Source of the DNA: an uncultured Clostridia bacterium
GTDB lineage: Bacteria; Bacillota; Clostridia; Lachnospirales; Cellulosilyticaceae
Direction of reading: 5' to 3'
Assembly: GCA_937981575.1 (NCBI GenBank)
Contig: CALJNR010000047.1
Coordinates: 1 to 34,971, forward strand
Length of the DNA: 34,971 nucleotides
Shown: positions 26,181 through 34,843 of the stretch, piece by piece
Numbering within the stretch: the stretch's first letter is position 1
How the letters are laid out: each line of letters begins with the position of its first letter
Translations under genes and position numbers: made by a program
Notes under the pieces: model-generated
Told to the model about the DNA's origin: nothing
The model's database searches: none
What the model saw: the letters and a program-made list of their open reading frames with translations, nothing else

Positions 26181-27185
26181 ATGTTTGAGAATAAGGTAAT
26201 ATTAATTACCGGGGGAACGGGATCTTGGGGATATGAACTCACACGGCAGCTTTTGAAAATGAGGCCTAAAGAAATACGTATTTTTTCAAGAGGAGAATTT
26301 GCCCAGGTTAATATGCAGAGAAAATTTGAATCTGAATTTTTAAGGTTTATTATAGGCGATGTACGGGACGAAAAAGCTTTAGAAGAAGCACTTCAAGGAG
26401 TTGATTATGTTTTTCATCTGGCAGCGCTTAAACATGTGCATGTGTGTGAGATGCAGCCACATGAAGCTGTTAAAACTAACATAATGGGAACTGCAAATTT
26501 AATTCGTGCAAGTATAAAAAATAACGTGAAGAAGGTAATAGATGTATCTACAGATAAAGCCGTTGCACCGCTTAATTTATACGGTATGACTAAAGGGGTC
26601 GCAGAAAAGATGATTGTTCAGGCTAATCATCTTCAAGGGGACACACAATTTGTATGTATAAGGGCCGGGAATGTATTAGGATCTAATGGCAGTGTCGTAC
26701 CTTTATTTATTGATCAGATTAAGAAATACAATAAGATCATGCTGACACACAAAGAAATGACAAGATATTTTCTAACTATCCCTGAAGCTATTACGCTGCT
26801 ATTTGAAGCTGCAGAGCGTAGTATTGGTGGGGAGATTTTTGTCATGAAGATGCCAGCATGCAGAATTATAGATTTGGCTGAAGTTATTATTAAACTATAT
26901 GGCAATTCAGAGACCCAAATAGAAGAAATTGGTATGAGGGCAGGAGAAAAACTTCATGAAGAACTCATATCTGTTTATGAATTAGGAAATGTTTATGAAT
27001 ACGACAACAATTATTACCTGATTATACCAAATGTTGTAAATGAGACGATCCGAAGGTATTATAATGATTTTAAAGAAATGATAAAAATGCAGATAACAGA
27101 GGCCTCATTAAAAGATAGCTTAATGAGTGAAGAAGAGATTAGATGGATGCTTCAAAAGGGAAGCTTTATCTTAAGTGAAGAATAG
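26181..27185 (+). CDS. UDP-GlcNAc 4,6-dehydratase (PseB/CapD-like)
   Basis: A 334-residue extended SDR of the soluble CapD/PseB group, about 40% alike to capE by eye but distinct. TGGTGSWGYELTRQLL is the NADP loop. IGDVRDEKALEEALQGVDYV, LAALKHVHVCEMQPHEAVKT and the catalytic LYGMTK carry a Tyr and Lys, unlike the AMGTSK of CapE. It should form a UDP-4-keto-6-deoxy-HexNAc. The next genes, aminotransferase and acetyltransferase, fit a 4-amino-4,6-dideoxy product, so either PseB-type (5-inverting) or PglF-like retaining chemistry is possible. AAGGAGG lies 5 bases before ATG. Confidence 0.85.
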   Translation: MFENKVILITGGTGSWGYELTRQLLKMRPKEIRIFSRGEFAQVNMQRKFESEFLRFIIGDVRDEKALEEALQGVDYVFHLAALKHVHVCEMQPHEAVKTNIMGTANLIRASIKNNVKKVIDVSTDKAVAPLNLYGMTKGVAEKMIVQANHLQGDTQFVCIRAGNVLGSNGSVVPLFIDQIKKYNKIMLTHKEMTRYFLTIPEAITLLFEAAERSIGGEIFVMKMPACRIIDLAEVIIKLYGNSETQIEEIGMRAGEKLHEELISVYELGNVYEYDNNYYLIIPNVVNETIRRYYNDFKEMIKMQITEASLKDSLMSEEEIRWMLQKGSFILSEE

Positions 27186-27195
27186 GGGGAGAAAG

Positions 27196-28389
27196 ATGAG
27201 GCAAATTCTTTTTTCTCCACCGGATATTAAGGATGAAGATAGAGAGGCAGTAGCCGCAGTACTAAAAAGCGGATGGATTACAACTGGACCAAAGACAAAG
27301 GAATTTGAAGGAGAGATAGCAAAGTACTGCAACGTTCAGAGGGCTGTATGTTTAAATTCTGCAACGGCAGGATTAGAACTTATATTAAGAGTATTGGGGA
27401 TTGGTCCTGGGGATGAGGTTATTACTTCTGCTTATACGTATACGGCAACAGCCAGTGTCATATGCCACGTTGGGGCCACTCCGGTTCTGGTAGACGTTGA
27501 GCCAGCAAGTTATCACTTAAGCATAGAAAAGCTGAGTCATGCCATAACAGAGAAGACAAAGGCAGTCATTACTGTGGATATAGGCGGGGTTATGTGTGAT
27601 TATGACAAGATATTTGAAGCTGTAGAGCATAAAAAAAACAGGTTTAAAGTTTCATCCTCGCTTCAGGAGACTTTAGGAAGAATAGCGGTTATAGCAGATG
27701 CGGCGCATTCGTTTGGCGCCAGTTATAAAGGTATTAGAAGCGGAAAGGCCGCAGATTTTACAAGTTTTTCCTTCCACGCGGTAAAAAACTTAACGACGGG
27801 AGAAGGAGGGGCTGTTACATGGCACTTAGGGGAGCAGGTGGACGATGAAAGTATCTACAAACAGTTCATGCTTCTTTCGCTACATGGACAAAGCAAAGAT
27901 GCTTTAACGAAGATGCAGATGGGTGCGTGGGAATATGATGTTATAATGCCTGCTTACAAATGTAATATGACAGATATTGCAGCAGCTCTAGGACTTAGTC
28001 AGCTTAATAGATATTCAAAGATACTTGCTTACAGAGAAAAATTGGTTCAGCTATATGACCAGTATCTTAAGGATTTGCCTCTTGTTACACTAAAACATAG
28101 GGATGGAGAAAAAACTTCCAGCTGCCATCTCTACTTGGTAAGTTTAAATGGTAAAGAGGAAAAAGATAGAAATAAGATTATAGAAGCATTAGCTAAAAAG
28201 GGGATAGCTTCCAATGTCCACTATAAACCGCTTCCTATGCATAGTGCTTATCAAAAGATGGGTTTTCATATTAATGATTTTAAAGAAGCTTATGCAATGT
28301 ATAAGAAAGAAGTGACATTACCTCTTCATACGATGCTTACGGAAGAGGATATTATTTATATAGCAGATGCGCTGAAAAGCCTGATATAG
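27196..28389 (+). CDS. DegT/DnrJ/EryC1 sugar aminotransferase
   Basis: A PLP-dependent aminotransferase of 397 residues, expected to aminate C4 of the keto sugar made by the preceding gene (PseC/PglE/WecE-like). Signatures are SGWITTGPKTKEFE, LNSATAGLELILR, DEVITSAYTYTATASV, ADAAHSFGA and the PLP lysine K197 in SFHAVKNLTTGEGG. There is an insertion at about 145-165 (EHKKNRFKVSSSLQETLG), not usual in PseC. ATG 27196 has GGGGGAG upstream; the frame opens at 27175 inside the dehydratase gene. It lies 10 bases after that gene's stop. Confidence 0.9.
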   Translation: MRQILFSPPDIKDEDREAVAAVLKSGWITTGPKTKEFEGEIAKYCNVQRAVCLNSATAGLELILRVLGIGPGDEVITSAYTYTATASVICHVGATPVLVDVEPASYHLSIEKLSHAITEKTKAVITVDIGGVMCDYDKIFEAVEHKKNRFKVSSSLQETLGRIAVIADAAHSFGASYKGIRSGKAADFTSFSFHAVKNLTTGEGGAVTWHLGEQVDDESIYKQFMLLSLHGQSKDALTKMQMGAWEYDVIMPAYKCNMTDIAAALGLSQLNRYSKILAYREKLVQLYDQYLKDLPLVTLKHRDGEKTSSCHLYLVSLNGKEEKDRNKIIEALAKKGIASNVHYKPLPMHSAYQKMGFHINDFKEAYAMYKKEVTLPLHTMLTEEDIIYIADALKSLI

Positions 28390-28456
28390 AGCAGCTAAAA
28401 TAAAGCAGCTGCGTAAACAGAGCGGATAGCAGACCATAGGAAAGGAAGAGTGCAGT

Positions 28457-29173
28457 ATGGAGATTATTATAAAGCCTACTCCGTGGGATGACGCCTATTT
28501 TAATCTAAAAACAGGAAGAGTGACATTAGCAGATGAGATGACCCCTTTAGACATACAAAATCTTCAGACGATAAGCAAGACATTTGATTTGGTAGTTATC
28601 GATAATAGTAAGTGCAGCATGGGAAATGACCACATGCTTTCTAAACTAAAAAACAGCTATTTATGTGATATTCAAGTACGGTTTAAACTTAAGTGCAATA
28701 AAGTAAGATCAGAAAAATCGTCCTATATTAAAATCAGTAATCATGTAAAAGCTCTTCAAGATATATTGAACATTTCTGCAAGTTCTTTTCAATATTCAAG
28801 ATTCAAGGTGGATCCCTATTTAGACTCCAACAAATCTCAAAAGGTTTATTTGAAATGGTGCCAAAGTGCTTTTGATAAATCAGATAAATACTTTGCTGTT
28901 TGTGAAAAAGAAGGAAGTATAGAGGGATATGCTCTATTTCATATTGACAAGGCTTTGGTGATTGAACTTATTGCTGTAGAGGAGAAGAAACAAGGAGAAG
29001 GTATTGGGAGTGCGATTATGAATCAGCTTATTTGCTATTGTCAGGAAAAAAATATTGATGAAATAAGGGTAGGGACTCAGGCAGAAAATAAAAATGCCGT
29101 GAGATTTTATCAAAAAAAAGGATTTAGTTTAGATGAAGTGCATACCATTTATCATTATTGGCCCAATAAATAA
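28457..29173 (+). CDS. WecD-like GNAT N-acetyltransferase
   Basis: A 238-residue GNAT protein. The N-terminal PWDDAYFNLKTGRV matches the W-D-x-x-F-x-x-K entry of WecD (dTDP-fucosamine N-acetyltransferase). The acetyl-CoA loop reads EKKQGEGIGSAIM (about residue 176), followed by VGTQAENKNAVRFYQKKGF near the C-terminus, typical of WecD. It should acetylate the new 4-amino group using acetyl-CoA, giving a 2,4-diacetamido sugar. It is the last gene of the operon; its stop codon lies in the 5' arm of a long hairpin. Confidence 0.82.
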   Translation: MEIIIKPTPWDDAYFNLKTGRVTLADEMTPLDIQNLQTISKTFDLVVIDNSKCSMGNDHMLSKLKNSYLCDIQVRFKLKCNKVRSEKSSYIKISNHVKALQDILNISASSFQYSRFKVDPYLDSNKSQKVYLKWCQSAFDKSDKYFAVCEKEGSIEGYALFHIDKALVIELIAVEEKKQGEGIGSAIMNQLICYCQEKNIDEIRVGTQAENKNAVRFYQKKGFSLDEVHTIYHYWPNK

Positions 29174-29224
29174 GTTATAGATGCCTGCCCTTTGTATGAA
29201 AGGGCAGGCATCTATAACTTATTT
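29168..29224. terminator. 26-bp perfect bidirectional terminator
   Basis: 29168-29193 pairs perfectly with 29199-29224 over the loop GTATG. The hairpin overlaps the stop of the acetyltransferase and sits between convergent genes. AT-rich outer bases provide U-rich tails on both strands. Confidence 0.8.
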
Positions 29225-29273
29225 GAGGAAATCGTTTGTTATGTGTATTAAATGATGCGACTTTTAAATACCT

Positions 29274-29987
29274 CTAAATCAGAAGATATTCTTTTAAAAT
29301 CTCTTGCCAGTTGCCTAAAACTTGTTGATCCTGAAAAACTTGAGCAACATGATATCTATAATTTGGCCAAGTATTGCGATTATGAAGAATAACTATAAAC
29401 ATTGGATCAAGGATCGTTTCATGAGCGAAATATTCCATGTAGCCATGGGCAAGAGGCGGATAATACATCGCGTAAGAGAGATAGTCTTTGACATCAAAAA
29501 CTTCGGTGAAAAAGGGTGGAGACTGGCAGTAATAATTATTAATGATCCCCGTATTTGTGTTGAAAATATACCCATTTTTATAAATTAATAAGGGTTTATC
29601 TGATTGAACTTTGTGATCATGCAGAAACTGTATGAACTTTGGATGATACATATCATCGCTGTCTAGATTGGATAAATACAGCTGATCAGCATTTAGAATA
29701 TAGTTTTCAATCAAAGACTTTTTATCAGACGTAAAAACAATATTTGAAGGTAGAGGAGGATATTTCAGGAGTTCTTTTTGAATAATATCCGTGCTGTCAG
29801 GATGGAAAGTCAGAAGACATAAAAACTCTTGATTCGTTTGAAACTCTAAGCTCTTGCGTGTAAAGCGATTGAAAATTTCCATTCTGTAGGCAATCCATTT
29901 TTCAGTTAATGAATCGGTAATATGATATTCTTGTGATAATCCGATATCTGAGTTGAATCGCGAAACGATTATATAGCGTGTTATCAT
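29274..29987 (-). CDS. Putative rhamnosyltransferase-like glycosyltransferase
   Basis: A 237-residue cytoplasmic GT-A protein. It opens MITRYIIVSRFNSDIGLSQE. WIAYRMEIFNRFTRKSLEFQ is followed by LCLLTF, the pattern of putative rhamnosyltransferases (PF11316-like). LDSDDM at 108-113 is the metal/nucleotide-sugar motif. HVAQVFQDQQVL near the C-terminus fits the family. ATG 29987 has AGGAGG 7 bases upstream; an in-frame start at 30029 lies within the upstream gene. It lies 10 bases after the related minus-strand gene, same operon. Donor sugar not known. Confidence 0.72.
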   Translation of the reverse strand: MITRYIIVSRFNSDIGLSQEYHITDSLTEKWIAYRMEIFNRFTRKSLEFQTNQEFLCLLTFHPDSTDIIQKELLKYPPLPSNIVFTSDKKSLIENYILNADQLYLSNLDSDDMYHPKFIQFLHDHKVQSDKPLLIYKNGYIFNTNTGIINNYYCQSPPFFTEVFDVKDYLSYAMYYPPLAHGYMEYFAHETILDPMFIVILHNRNTWPNYRYHVAQVFQDQQVLGNWQEILKEYLLI

Positions 29988-29997
29988 CGTATGCCTC

Positions 29998-30759
29998 CTA
30001 AAGCAGTTTGATAAATTCTTTAAGTTCATCCTTAGTATTATTGTTTAAAGTATTTAGGTTTAAATCTGAATTTTGCCCTGAAAGCAGTAGATAAGATATG
30101 TCCCTGAGTACAATTTTAGGAAAGTTTTTGAAAGTAGACGGGGTAAAGGGGTGAAACTGTTCATAGATTGTTAAATATCTTTGGTATTCACGTTTGCTGC
30201 ATAAGTAAGCCATCCCATTAAAAATAGGGAGGTTTTTCTGGGAAAGCTGACCAGTGTTTAGATTCAGCATTGCGCCTTTATCAAACAGAATGACTTTCTC
30301 GTTGCCAGAGAAAGGATACTGATGAAGGTATTCTATCAAGTGAAGGCTATAGATAAAGAATGGATCCCATTTGATGAGCAGGATATTTTCAGTATCAGAC
30401 AATATAAGAGATGAAATATAATTTTTAGCGGACAGATTTAAAGGAATGTAATGACAGGGAGCAATTTGTATATGATTAGGGATTAAGCCATAGTTAAGTA
30501 GAAAAAAATGAAAAAGTGTTTCAGCTTCATGAGGATATTCAATAAAGCATTTAAAATTCGTATTGGTTTGATGAATAAGACTTGGCAGTATGAAGTACTT
30601 TAATAAATAAAATTTTGGTTCAAGTGTCTCCAACTGTTTTTCAAAATGGTTGTAAGTCTTAGGATCTGCAGAGATTTGCTGCATAATATGCGTAAGTTCA
30701 TTGGTCATAGTGACCTGAAATGGCATGCGGACAATAATATGTTTATTCAGCCTACTCAT
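29998..30759 (-). CDS. Glycosyltransferase-like protein with degenerate active site
   Basis: 253 residues, distantly related to the downstream gene. KFYLLKYFILPSLIHQTNTN and FKCFIEY match the opening of the same rhamnosyltransferase-like family. Where LDSDDM is expected the protein reads IKWDPFFI, so the DxD-type motif is lost apart from one Asp. GAMLNLNTGQ parallels GYIFNTNTGI of its neighbour. It may be inactive, a partner subunit, or use a metal-independent mechanism. The start codon follows AGAAAGG with almost no spacing, so translation initiation looks weak or the start is uncertain. Confidence 0.62.
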   Translation of the reverse strand: MSRLNKHIIVRMPFQVTMTNELTHIMQQISADPKTYNHFEKQLETLEPKFYLLKYFILPSLIHQTNTNFKCFIEYPHEAETLFHFFLLNYGLIPNHIQIAPCHYIPLNLSAKNYISSLILSDTENILLIKWDPFFIYSLHLIEYLHQYPFSGNEKVILFDKGAMLNLNTGQLSQKNLPIFNGMAYLCSKREYQRYLTIYEQFHPFTPSTFKNFPKIVLRDISYLLLSGQNSDLNLNTLNNNTKDELKEFIKLL

Positions 30760-30849
30760 CCTTTCTAATTTTCTCAGACATGGCGTACTGGCTTTGATGT
30801 CTAAGGCTTAGTCTTTATATAATATGCCTTAATAAAGGAAAAGTGAGGA

Positions 30850-30878
30850 TTGATTTGTAAATAATAATATGATATATT
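30850..30878 (+). promoter_or_regulatory. Promoter of the Mn riboswitch/UPF0016 transcript
   Basis: TTGATT (30850-30855), a 17-base spacer and TATATT (30873-30878). The aptamer begins about 18 bases later, so transcription would start just before it. Confidence 0.65.
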
Positions 30879-30895
30879 AAATGAGTTATAATTTT

Positions 30896-31004
30896 CTCTA
30901 AAAGGGAGTAGCTATACAGCAAATGCATAAATAGGGTCAACATAATGGAGAAATCCTGGTCCTATTTGCTTTAAAATAATTTTTAAAGGAGCGAGACTTT
31001 TAGA
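30896..31004 (+). ncRNA. yybP-ykoY manganese riboswitch
   Basis: The conserved yybP-ykoY elements appear in order: GGGAGTAGC (30904-30912), GTCAACATA (30936-30944) and GCGAGAC (30991-30997). P1 is TCTAAAAG (30897-30904) with CTTTTAGA (30997-31004). Another helix pairs GCAAAT (30919-30924) with ATTTGC (30964-30969). The class binds Mn2+ at the docked L1/L3 loops and often controls Mn2+ exporters and UPF0016 genes, as here. The 3' side of P1 is also part of the terminator stem, so Mn2+ binding should block termination and turn the gene on. Confidence 0.88.
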
Positions 31005-31050
31005 TTGGTATGTTTATCGGCATACTAATCTATGGGTCTGCTCTTTTTTT
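30989..31050 (+). terminator. Riboswitch expression-platform terminator
   Basis: GAGCGAGAC (30989-30997) pairs with GTCTGCTC (31036-31043), one bulge. The inner TAGATTGGTATG (31001-31012) pairs with CATACTAATCTA (31021-31032), one G-U. A T7 run follows (31044-31050). It overlaps P1 of the aptamer, so the two folds exclude each other. Confidence 0.85.
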
Positions 31051-31235
31051 ACGCACCCGCCTATTAAGCATACAGGAAATGGTTATATATTTTTCAAAGG
31101 GATATTATGTCATGTATCTTTTGAAATATAGAGCAACAACCTATATAAATAGGCATAGGGCTGAAAATATTAATTACACACTTACATAAAGGGTGATTAC
31201 AAAATATTTAATCAAAAGATAATGGAGGGAATGAG

Positions 31236-32360
31236 ATGTATGAAGAGTATATCAGAGCGTTATTTTTAATTTTTATGGCTGAGATGGGGGACAAAACACA
31301 AATTTTAGCAATAGCATTTGCTACAAGATATAAAGTAAGCAAAGTGCTCTTAGGGATTTTTATTGGTTCTTTTTTGAATCATGGATTAGCGGTTTTATTA
31401 GGAGCTTATCTTTCTAAGTTTATTCCGATTCAGAACATTCAAATTATAGCTGGCTTCTCTTTTATAGCTTTTGCGCTTTGGACTTTGAGAGTAGAAGAGG
31501 ATGAAGAAGAGGATGAAAAGAAAAAAGGAAACTTTGGGGCTGTACTTACTGTAGCAGTAGCTTTTTTTATTGGAGAATTAGGGGACAAGACGCAGCTTAC
31601 AACAATCATGCTGGCAGCAGGGGCAAGTTTTCCCTTTATAGTACTTTTAGGGACAGTTTCAGGGATGGTTATAACTGGAGGTTTAGGGATTATTGTAGGC
31701 AGCAAGCTTGGAGATAAAATTCCTGAGTTTGCAATTAAAATAGTTTCGGCTTCTATATTTATGTTTTTTGGAGTGACTAAGCTGTATGCTTCACTACCAG
31801 CCGCTTATTTAAATACAGTCACCATAACACTTTTTATTCTTTTGTTAGCAGGGATAACTGTTGTAATGTTAAAACCAGTACTTCGAATGAGAAAACAGGG
31901 TAAACTTTCAGCTTTTAAGCAGACAGCCAAAGAACTTTATGAATTTTATCATCAAATGAATACTCAGGTTGAAGAAATCTGCCTGGGAGAACATAAATGT
32001 GGGGCCTGTCAAAAAGATAACTGTATTATTGGTTATACCAAAACACTGATTGAAAAGGCAAAAGAAGGAGAGGAATATCTCCAAAAGGATTATTTATCAG
32101 ATCTTCAAAAAAGTTTAAGTAAGGCTTATGACAGAAATAGAATTCTAGAGGGGCTCGCAATAACTTTAAAATTTATTACCCAGTACCATGGCAGGGAGGA
32201 AGATTTAGAAGCGGCTAATCAAATCAGAAAAAACCTAGAAATTTTAATTTTTAGGCAAAGTATTAAAGATGTTAAAAATATTAATGCCTATATGAATGAA
32301 TTAGAGGGGATTGATGCTTTAGGCGCAGGTCAATTAGCTAAAAGGATGCAAACTATCTAA
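31236..32360 (+). CDS. UPF0016/TMEM165-family Mn2+ exporter with C-terminal extension
   Basis: 374 residues. Two homologous halves each carry the cation motif: EMGDKTQ (E16) and ELGDKTQ (E114), separated by the acidic loop EEDEEEDEKKK, giving six or seven helices to about residue 210. The family (MneA, Gdt1, TMEM165) moves Mn2+ or Ca2+ against H+, and Mn2+ fits the riboswitch upstream. Usual bacterial members end near 190-220 residues. Here a soluble helical tail (about 212-374) is added, with a CX5CX2CX4C cluster (C249, C255, C258, C263) able to bind a metal. GGAGGGA lies 5 bases before ATG. Confidence 0.88.
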   Translation: MYEEYIRALFLIFMAEMGDKTQILAIAFATRYKVSKVLLGIFIGSFLNHGLAVLLGAYLSKFIPIQNIQIIAGFSFIAFALWTLRVEEDEEEDEKKKGNFGAVLTVAVAFFIGELGDKTQLTTIMLAAGASFPFIVLLGTVSGMVITGGLGIIVGSKLGDKIPEFAIKIVSASIFMFFGVTKLYASLPAAYLNTVTITLFILLLAGITVVMLKPVLRMRKQGKLSAFKQTAKELYEFYHQMNTQVEEICLGEHKCGACQKDNCIIGYTKTLIEKAKEGEEYLQKDYLSDLQKSLSKAYDRNRILEGLAITLKFITQYHGREEDLEAANQIRKNLEILIFRQSIKDVKNINAYMNELEGIDALGAGQLAKRMQTI

Positions 32361-32688
32361 AAGAAGTAATCAGAAAAGTTCTTTAGTCTTTACAAAGTAA
32401 TTTGAAAAAGATTAAAGAACTTTTTGAGTTTATGAAATGAAACAGCAAGTATAAATATTGGAATTAATTAGGTTATAAGGATTTTTTTACATGGATAATT
32501 GATAAACTGAGAATAATTAAATTTAAGATAAAACAGAAGAATATGCTCAGAAAGGCTTAATTTTAGGGATGTGCAGTTATGTCACTTATAGCAATTGCCA
32601 TAACTCTTTTTCTTTAACTTTACTTAGCAGGGCATATACCTCTATACTCAAAGTACAACAGTTGTTCAACAAAGAGAGGTTGTTGAGA
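32361..32688 (+). other. Intergenic region before mtlR
   Basis: After the terminator (32374-32425) this is AT-rich leader. Several weak TTGATA/TATAAA-like matches exist but none is convincing as a promoter. An in-frame extension of mtlR reaches 32569 without an RBS or conserved residues. Confidence 0.4.
32374..32425 (+). terminator. Terminator of the UPF0016 gene
   Basis: 32374-32390 pairs with 32408-32424 (17 bp, one G-U), 17-base loop, with a T5 run at the end of the 3' arm. Confidence 0.75.
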
Positions 32689-34797
32689 ATGAAGTTAACT
32701 TCACGAATTAAAAAAATAATATCCCTTTTGTTAGAGGAAACCAATTATATAACGGTTCAGCTTGTAGCTGAAAAAACTGATATAAGTTCAAGAACGGTCA
32801 TTCGTGAACTTACGTTAGTAGAAAATTGGCTGAGTGAAAAAGGTATATTATTGGAAAAGAAAAAAGGGACAGGAATCAGACTAAACTTAGATTCTGCCGA
32901 AAGAGAAAGACTAAAAGAATCTCTCAGAGAAGAAAAAGCAGACCTTATTTATTCACCAGAGCAAAGACTAGTAATGCTTAAAGCAGAGCTGCTCAAAAAA
33001 GTTGAAATTACAAAACTATATACTTTAACAAGACTCTTTGGCGTGACGGAAGGAACGATAAGTGCTGACCTGGATAAGCTGGAAGATTGGCTTTTAAAGT
33101 ACCATTTGCTTCTTAATAGAAAGCCAGGACTTGGCATCTATATTGAAGGAGATGAAATGTCTTTTAGAAGTGCTATTATTTCGCTTATTTATGAGCAGTT
33201 TCATGAGGCAGATCTCATCAATCTTATTATTAACAAAGAAAAAACAGTAGATCAGCTGAGTCTGATCCAAAATAACATTCATAAGGTCATCCTGGACTTT
33301 GTAGATATGAGCAGTATTGATTTAGGCAAAAATCTTCTTGCTTATATCGAAGACAATATGGGCTATCAAATAGCAGATAATTCTTTTGTAGCACTTATTA
33401 TAAGACTTAGTGTAACGATGAAAAGATGTGAACAAGGTATTTATATTAAAGAGATACCAGAACAAAGAACAGCAGCCAAAAACGAAAAGATATTTTCTTT
33501 AGTTAAAGACTGGTTTTTAGTTCACAAAGCCTTTCTTACTTACGAAATACCAGAAGATGAACTTTTTTATCTTTCGATTCATATTCGGGGGGCTAAGCTT
33601 AGAGAGACTCTTTCTTATAATCAAATTTCTATGACGGAAGATTATAAAACGATCAAGCTTGCAAAAGAAATTATCTATACAGCTGAAAAAGAAACCGGGA
33701 TTTATTTAGAAGATAATGAAAAATTGTTGATAGGCCTTGTAAGACATTTAAGACCGGCTATTTACAGAATGAAGATGCATTTAGACATTATGAATCCTCT
33801 GCTTGAAGATATTAAGCAAATGTATCCCAAACTCTTTGAGGCTACACGAAAATGTGCGCAGGTTATTGAAAAGAAAGAGAACGTGCAGGTTCCAGAAGAT
33901 GAAATAGCTTATTTAGCAACACATATTGGTGCAGCCATCAAAAATGAAAGGCGCAATGTACGTAAAGTGTACCGCGCAGTAGTAGCCTGTACAAATGGCA
34001 TCGGAGCTTCGCAGCTATTAGTTACAGAAATTGAAAAAGAATTTCCAAGCATAAAGGTAGTAGATGTTATATCAACCATTGATATAAAGACCCTTAAGTT
34101 AGCTGAAAACGATGTTGATTTGGTTGTTTCTACAGTTCCTATTCCTAGTTGCGATCTTCCTACTATAGTGGTTAATACCATTTTAGGAAAAAAAGATAAA
34201 GAAAAAATAAAGAACGTTCTGGAAAGTGTTTTAACAGAAGATACTTCTGATAAAAAAATCAAAACCATCCATTTTAGAGAAAAACTCAAAGCCTTAAAAC
34301 TGTATAGTGATTTAATGCTTCAACTTATGGATAACTTTTCGGTTATCGACAACGTACAGCTGCAAAATGTTGATGAACTGATTCAGTTTGCAAGCTCAAG
34401 AGTTGCAAAAACAAAAGAGAGCCGAACTGAACTTGAACATGCATTTAAAGACAGGGAAGAAAAAGGCTCAACGATTCTAGGCAAAAAGGGGATGATGCTT
34501 CTGCACTGCAGATCCAGTGCGGTCAGCGAACTTTATGTGATAATCATAAGGCTTAGTGGAATGATTCATATTCATAATACAAGAGGCGAATTATCAGAAG
34601 TCGATATGATCATTGTTATGGTTGCACCACTGGAGATTACAACCCATGCTTTAGAAATTTTAAGTGAAATTACCAGAAAAATTATCACAAGTGATTTTGC
34701 AGTAACTTTAAAAAATGGTACAAGAGAAGAAGTTTATATGGGAATAAGCACTATTTTAGATCAATTTATTCAAAACACAGCAATAATTTCAAAATAA
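32689..34797 (+). CDS. mtlR: PTS-regulated transcriptional activator MtlR
   Basis: A 702-residue BglG/MtlR-type activator. Domains in order: two helix-turn-helix modules (about 1-150; VQLVAEKTDISSRTVIREL and TRLFGVTEGTISADL), PRD1 (about 190-275), PRD2 (about 300-410, HLRPAIYRMKMH), an EIIB-like domain with phospho-acceptor C434 in ACTNGIGASQ, and a C-terminal EIIA-like domain with H606 in LLHCRSSAVSE. Phosphorylation by HPr and EIIA/EIIB of the mannitol PTS sets its activity. ATG 32689 lies 9 bases after AGAGAGG. The gene directly downstream encodes a mannitol PTS permease, confirming the assignment. Confidence 0.92.
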   Translation: MKLTSRIKKIISLLLEETNYITVQLVAEKTDISSRTVIRELTLVENWLSEKGILLEKKKGTGIRLNLDSAERERLKESLREEKADLIYSPEQRLVMLKAELLKKVEITKLYTLTRLFGVTEGTISADLDKLEDWLLKYHLLLNRKPGLGIYIEGDEMSFRSAIISLIYEQFHEADLINLIINKEKTVDQLSLIQNNIHKVILDFVDMSSIDLGKNLLAYIEDNMGYQIADNSFVALIIRLSVTMKRCEQGIYIKEIPEQRTAAKNEKIFSLVKDWFLVHKAFLTYEIPEDELFYLSIHIRGAKLRETLSYNQISMTEDYKTIKLAKEIIYTAEKETGIYLEDNEKLLIGLVRHLRPAIYRMKMHLDIMNPLLEDIKQMYPKLFEATRKCAQVIEKKENVQVPEDEIAYLATHIGAAIKNERRNVRKVYRAVVACTNGIGASQLLVTEIEKEFPSIKVVDVISTIDIKTLKLAENDVDLVVSTVPIPSCDLPTIVVNTILGKKDKEKIKNVLESVLTEDTSDKKIKTIHFREKLKALKLYSDLMLQLMDNFSVIDNVQLQNVDELIQFASSRVAKTKESRTELEHAFKDREEKGSTILGKKGMMLLHCRSSAVSELYVIIIRLSGMIHIHNTRGELSEVDMIIVMVAPLEITTHALEILSEITRKIITSDFAVTLKNGTREEVYMGISTILDQFIQNTAIISK

Positions 34798-34843
34798 TAA
34801 ATAGATAAATAGAAATCATTAATGAATATGAGGAGGGTTATTT

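Noticed and set aside
21624..30759. Complete capsule locus
   Set aside because: No flippase, polymerase, chain-length regulator or initiating phosphoglycosyltransferase is present in the window.
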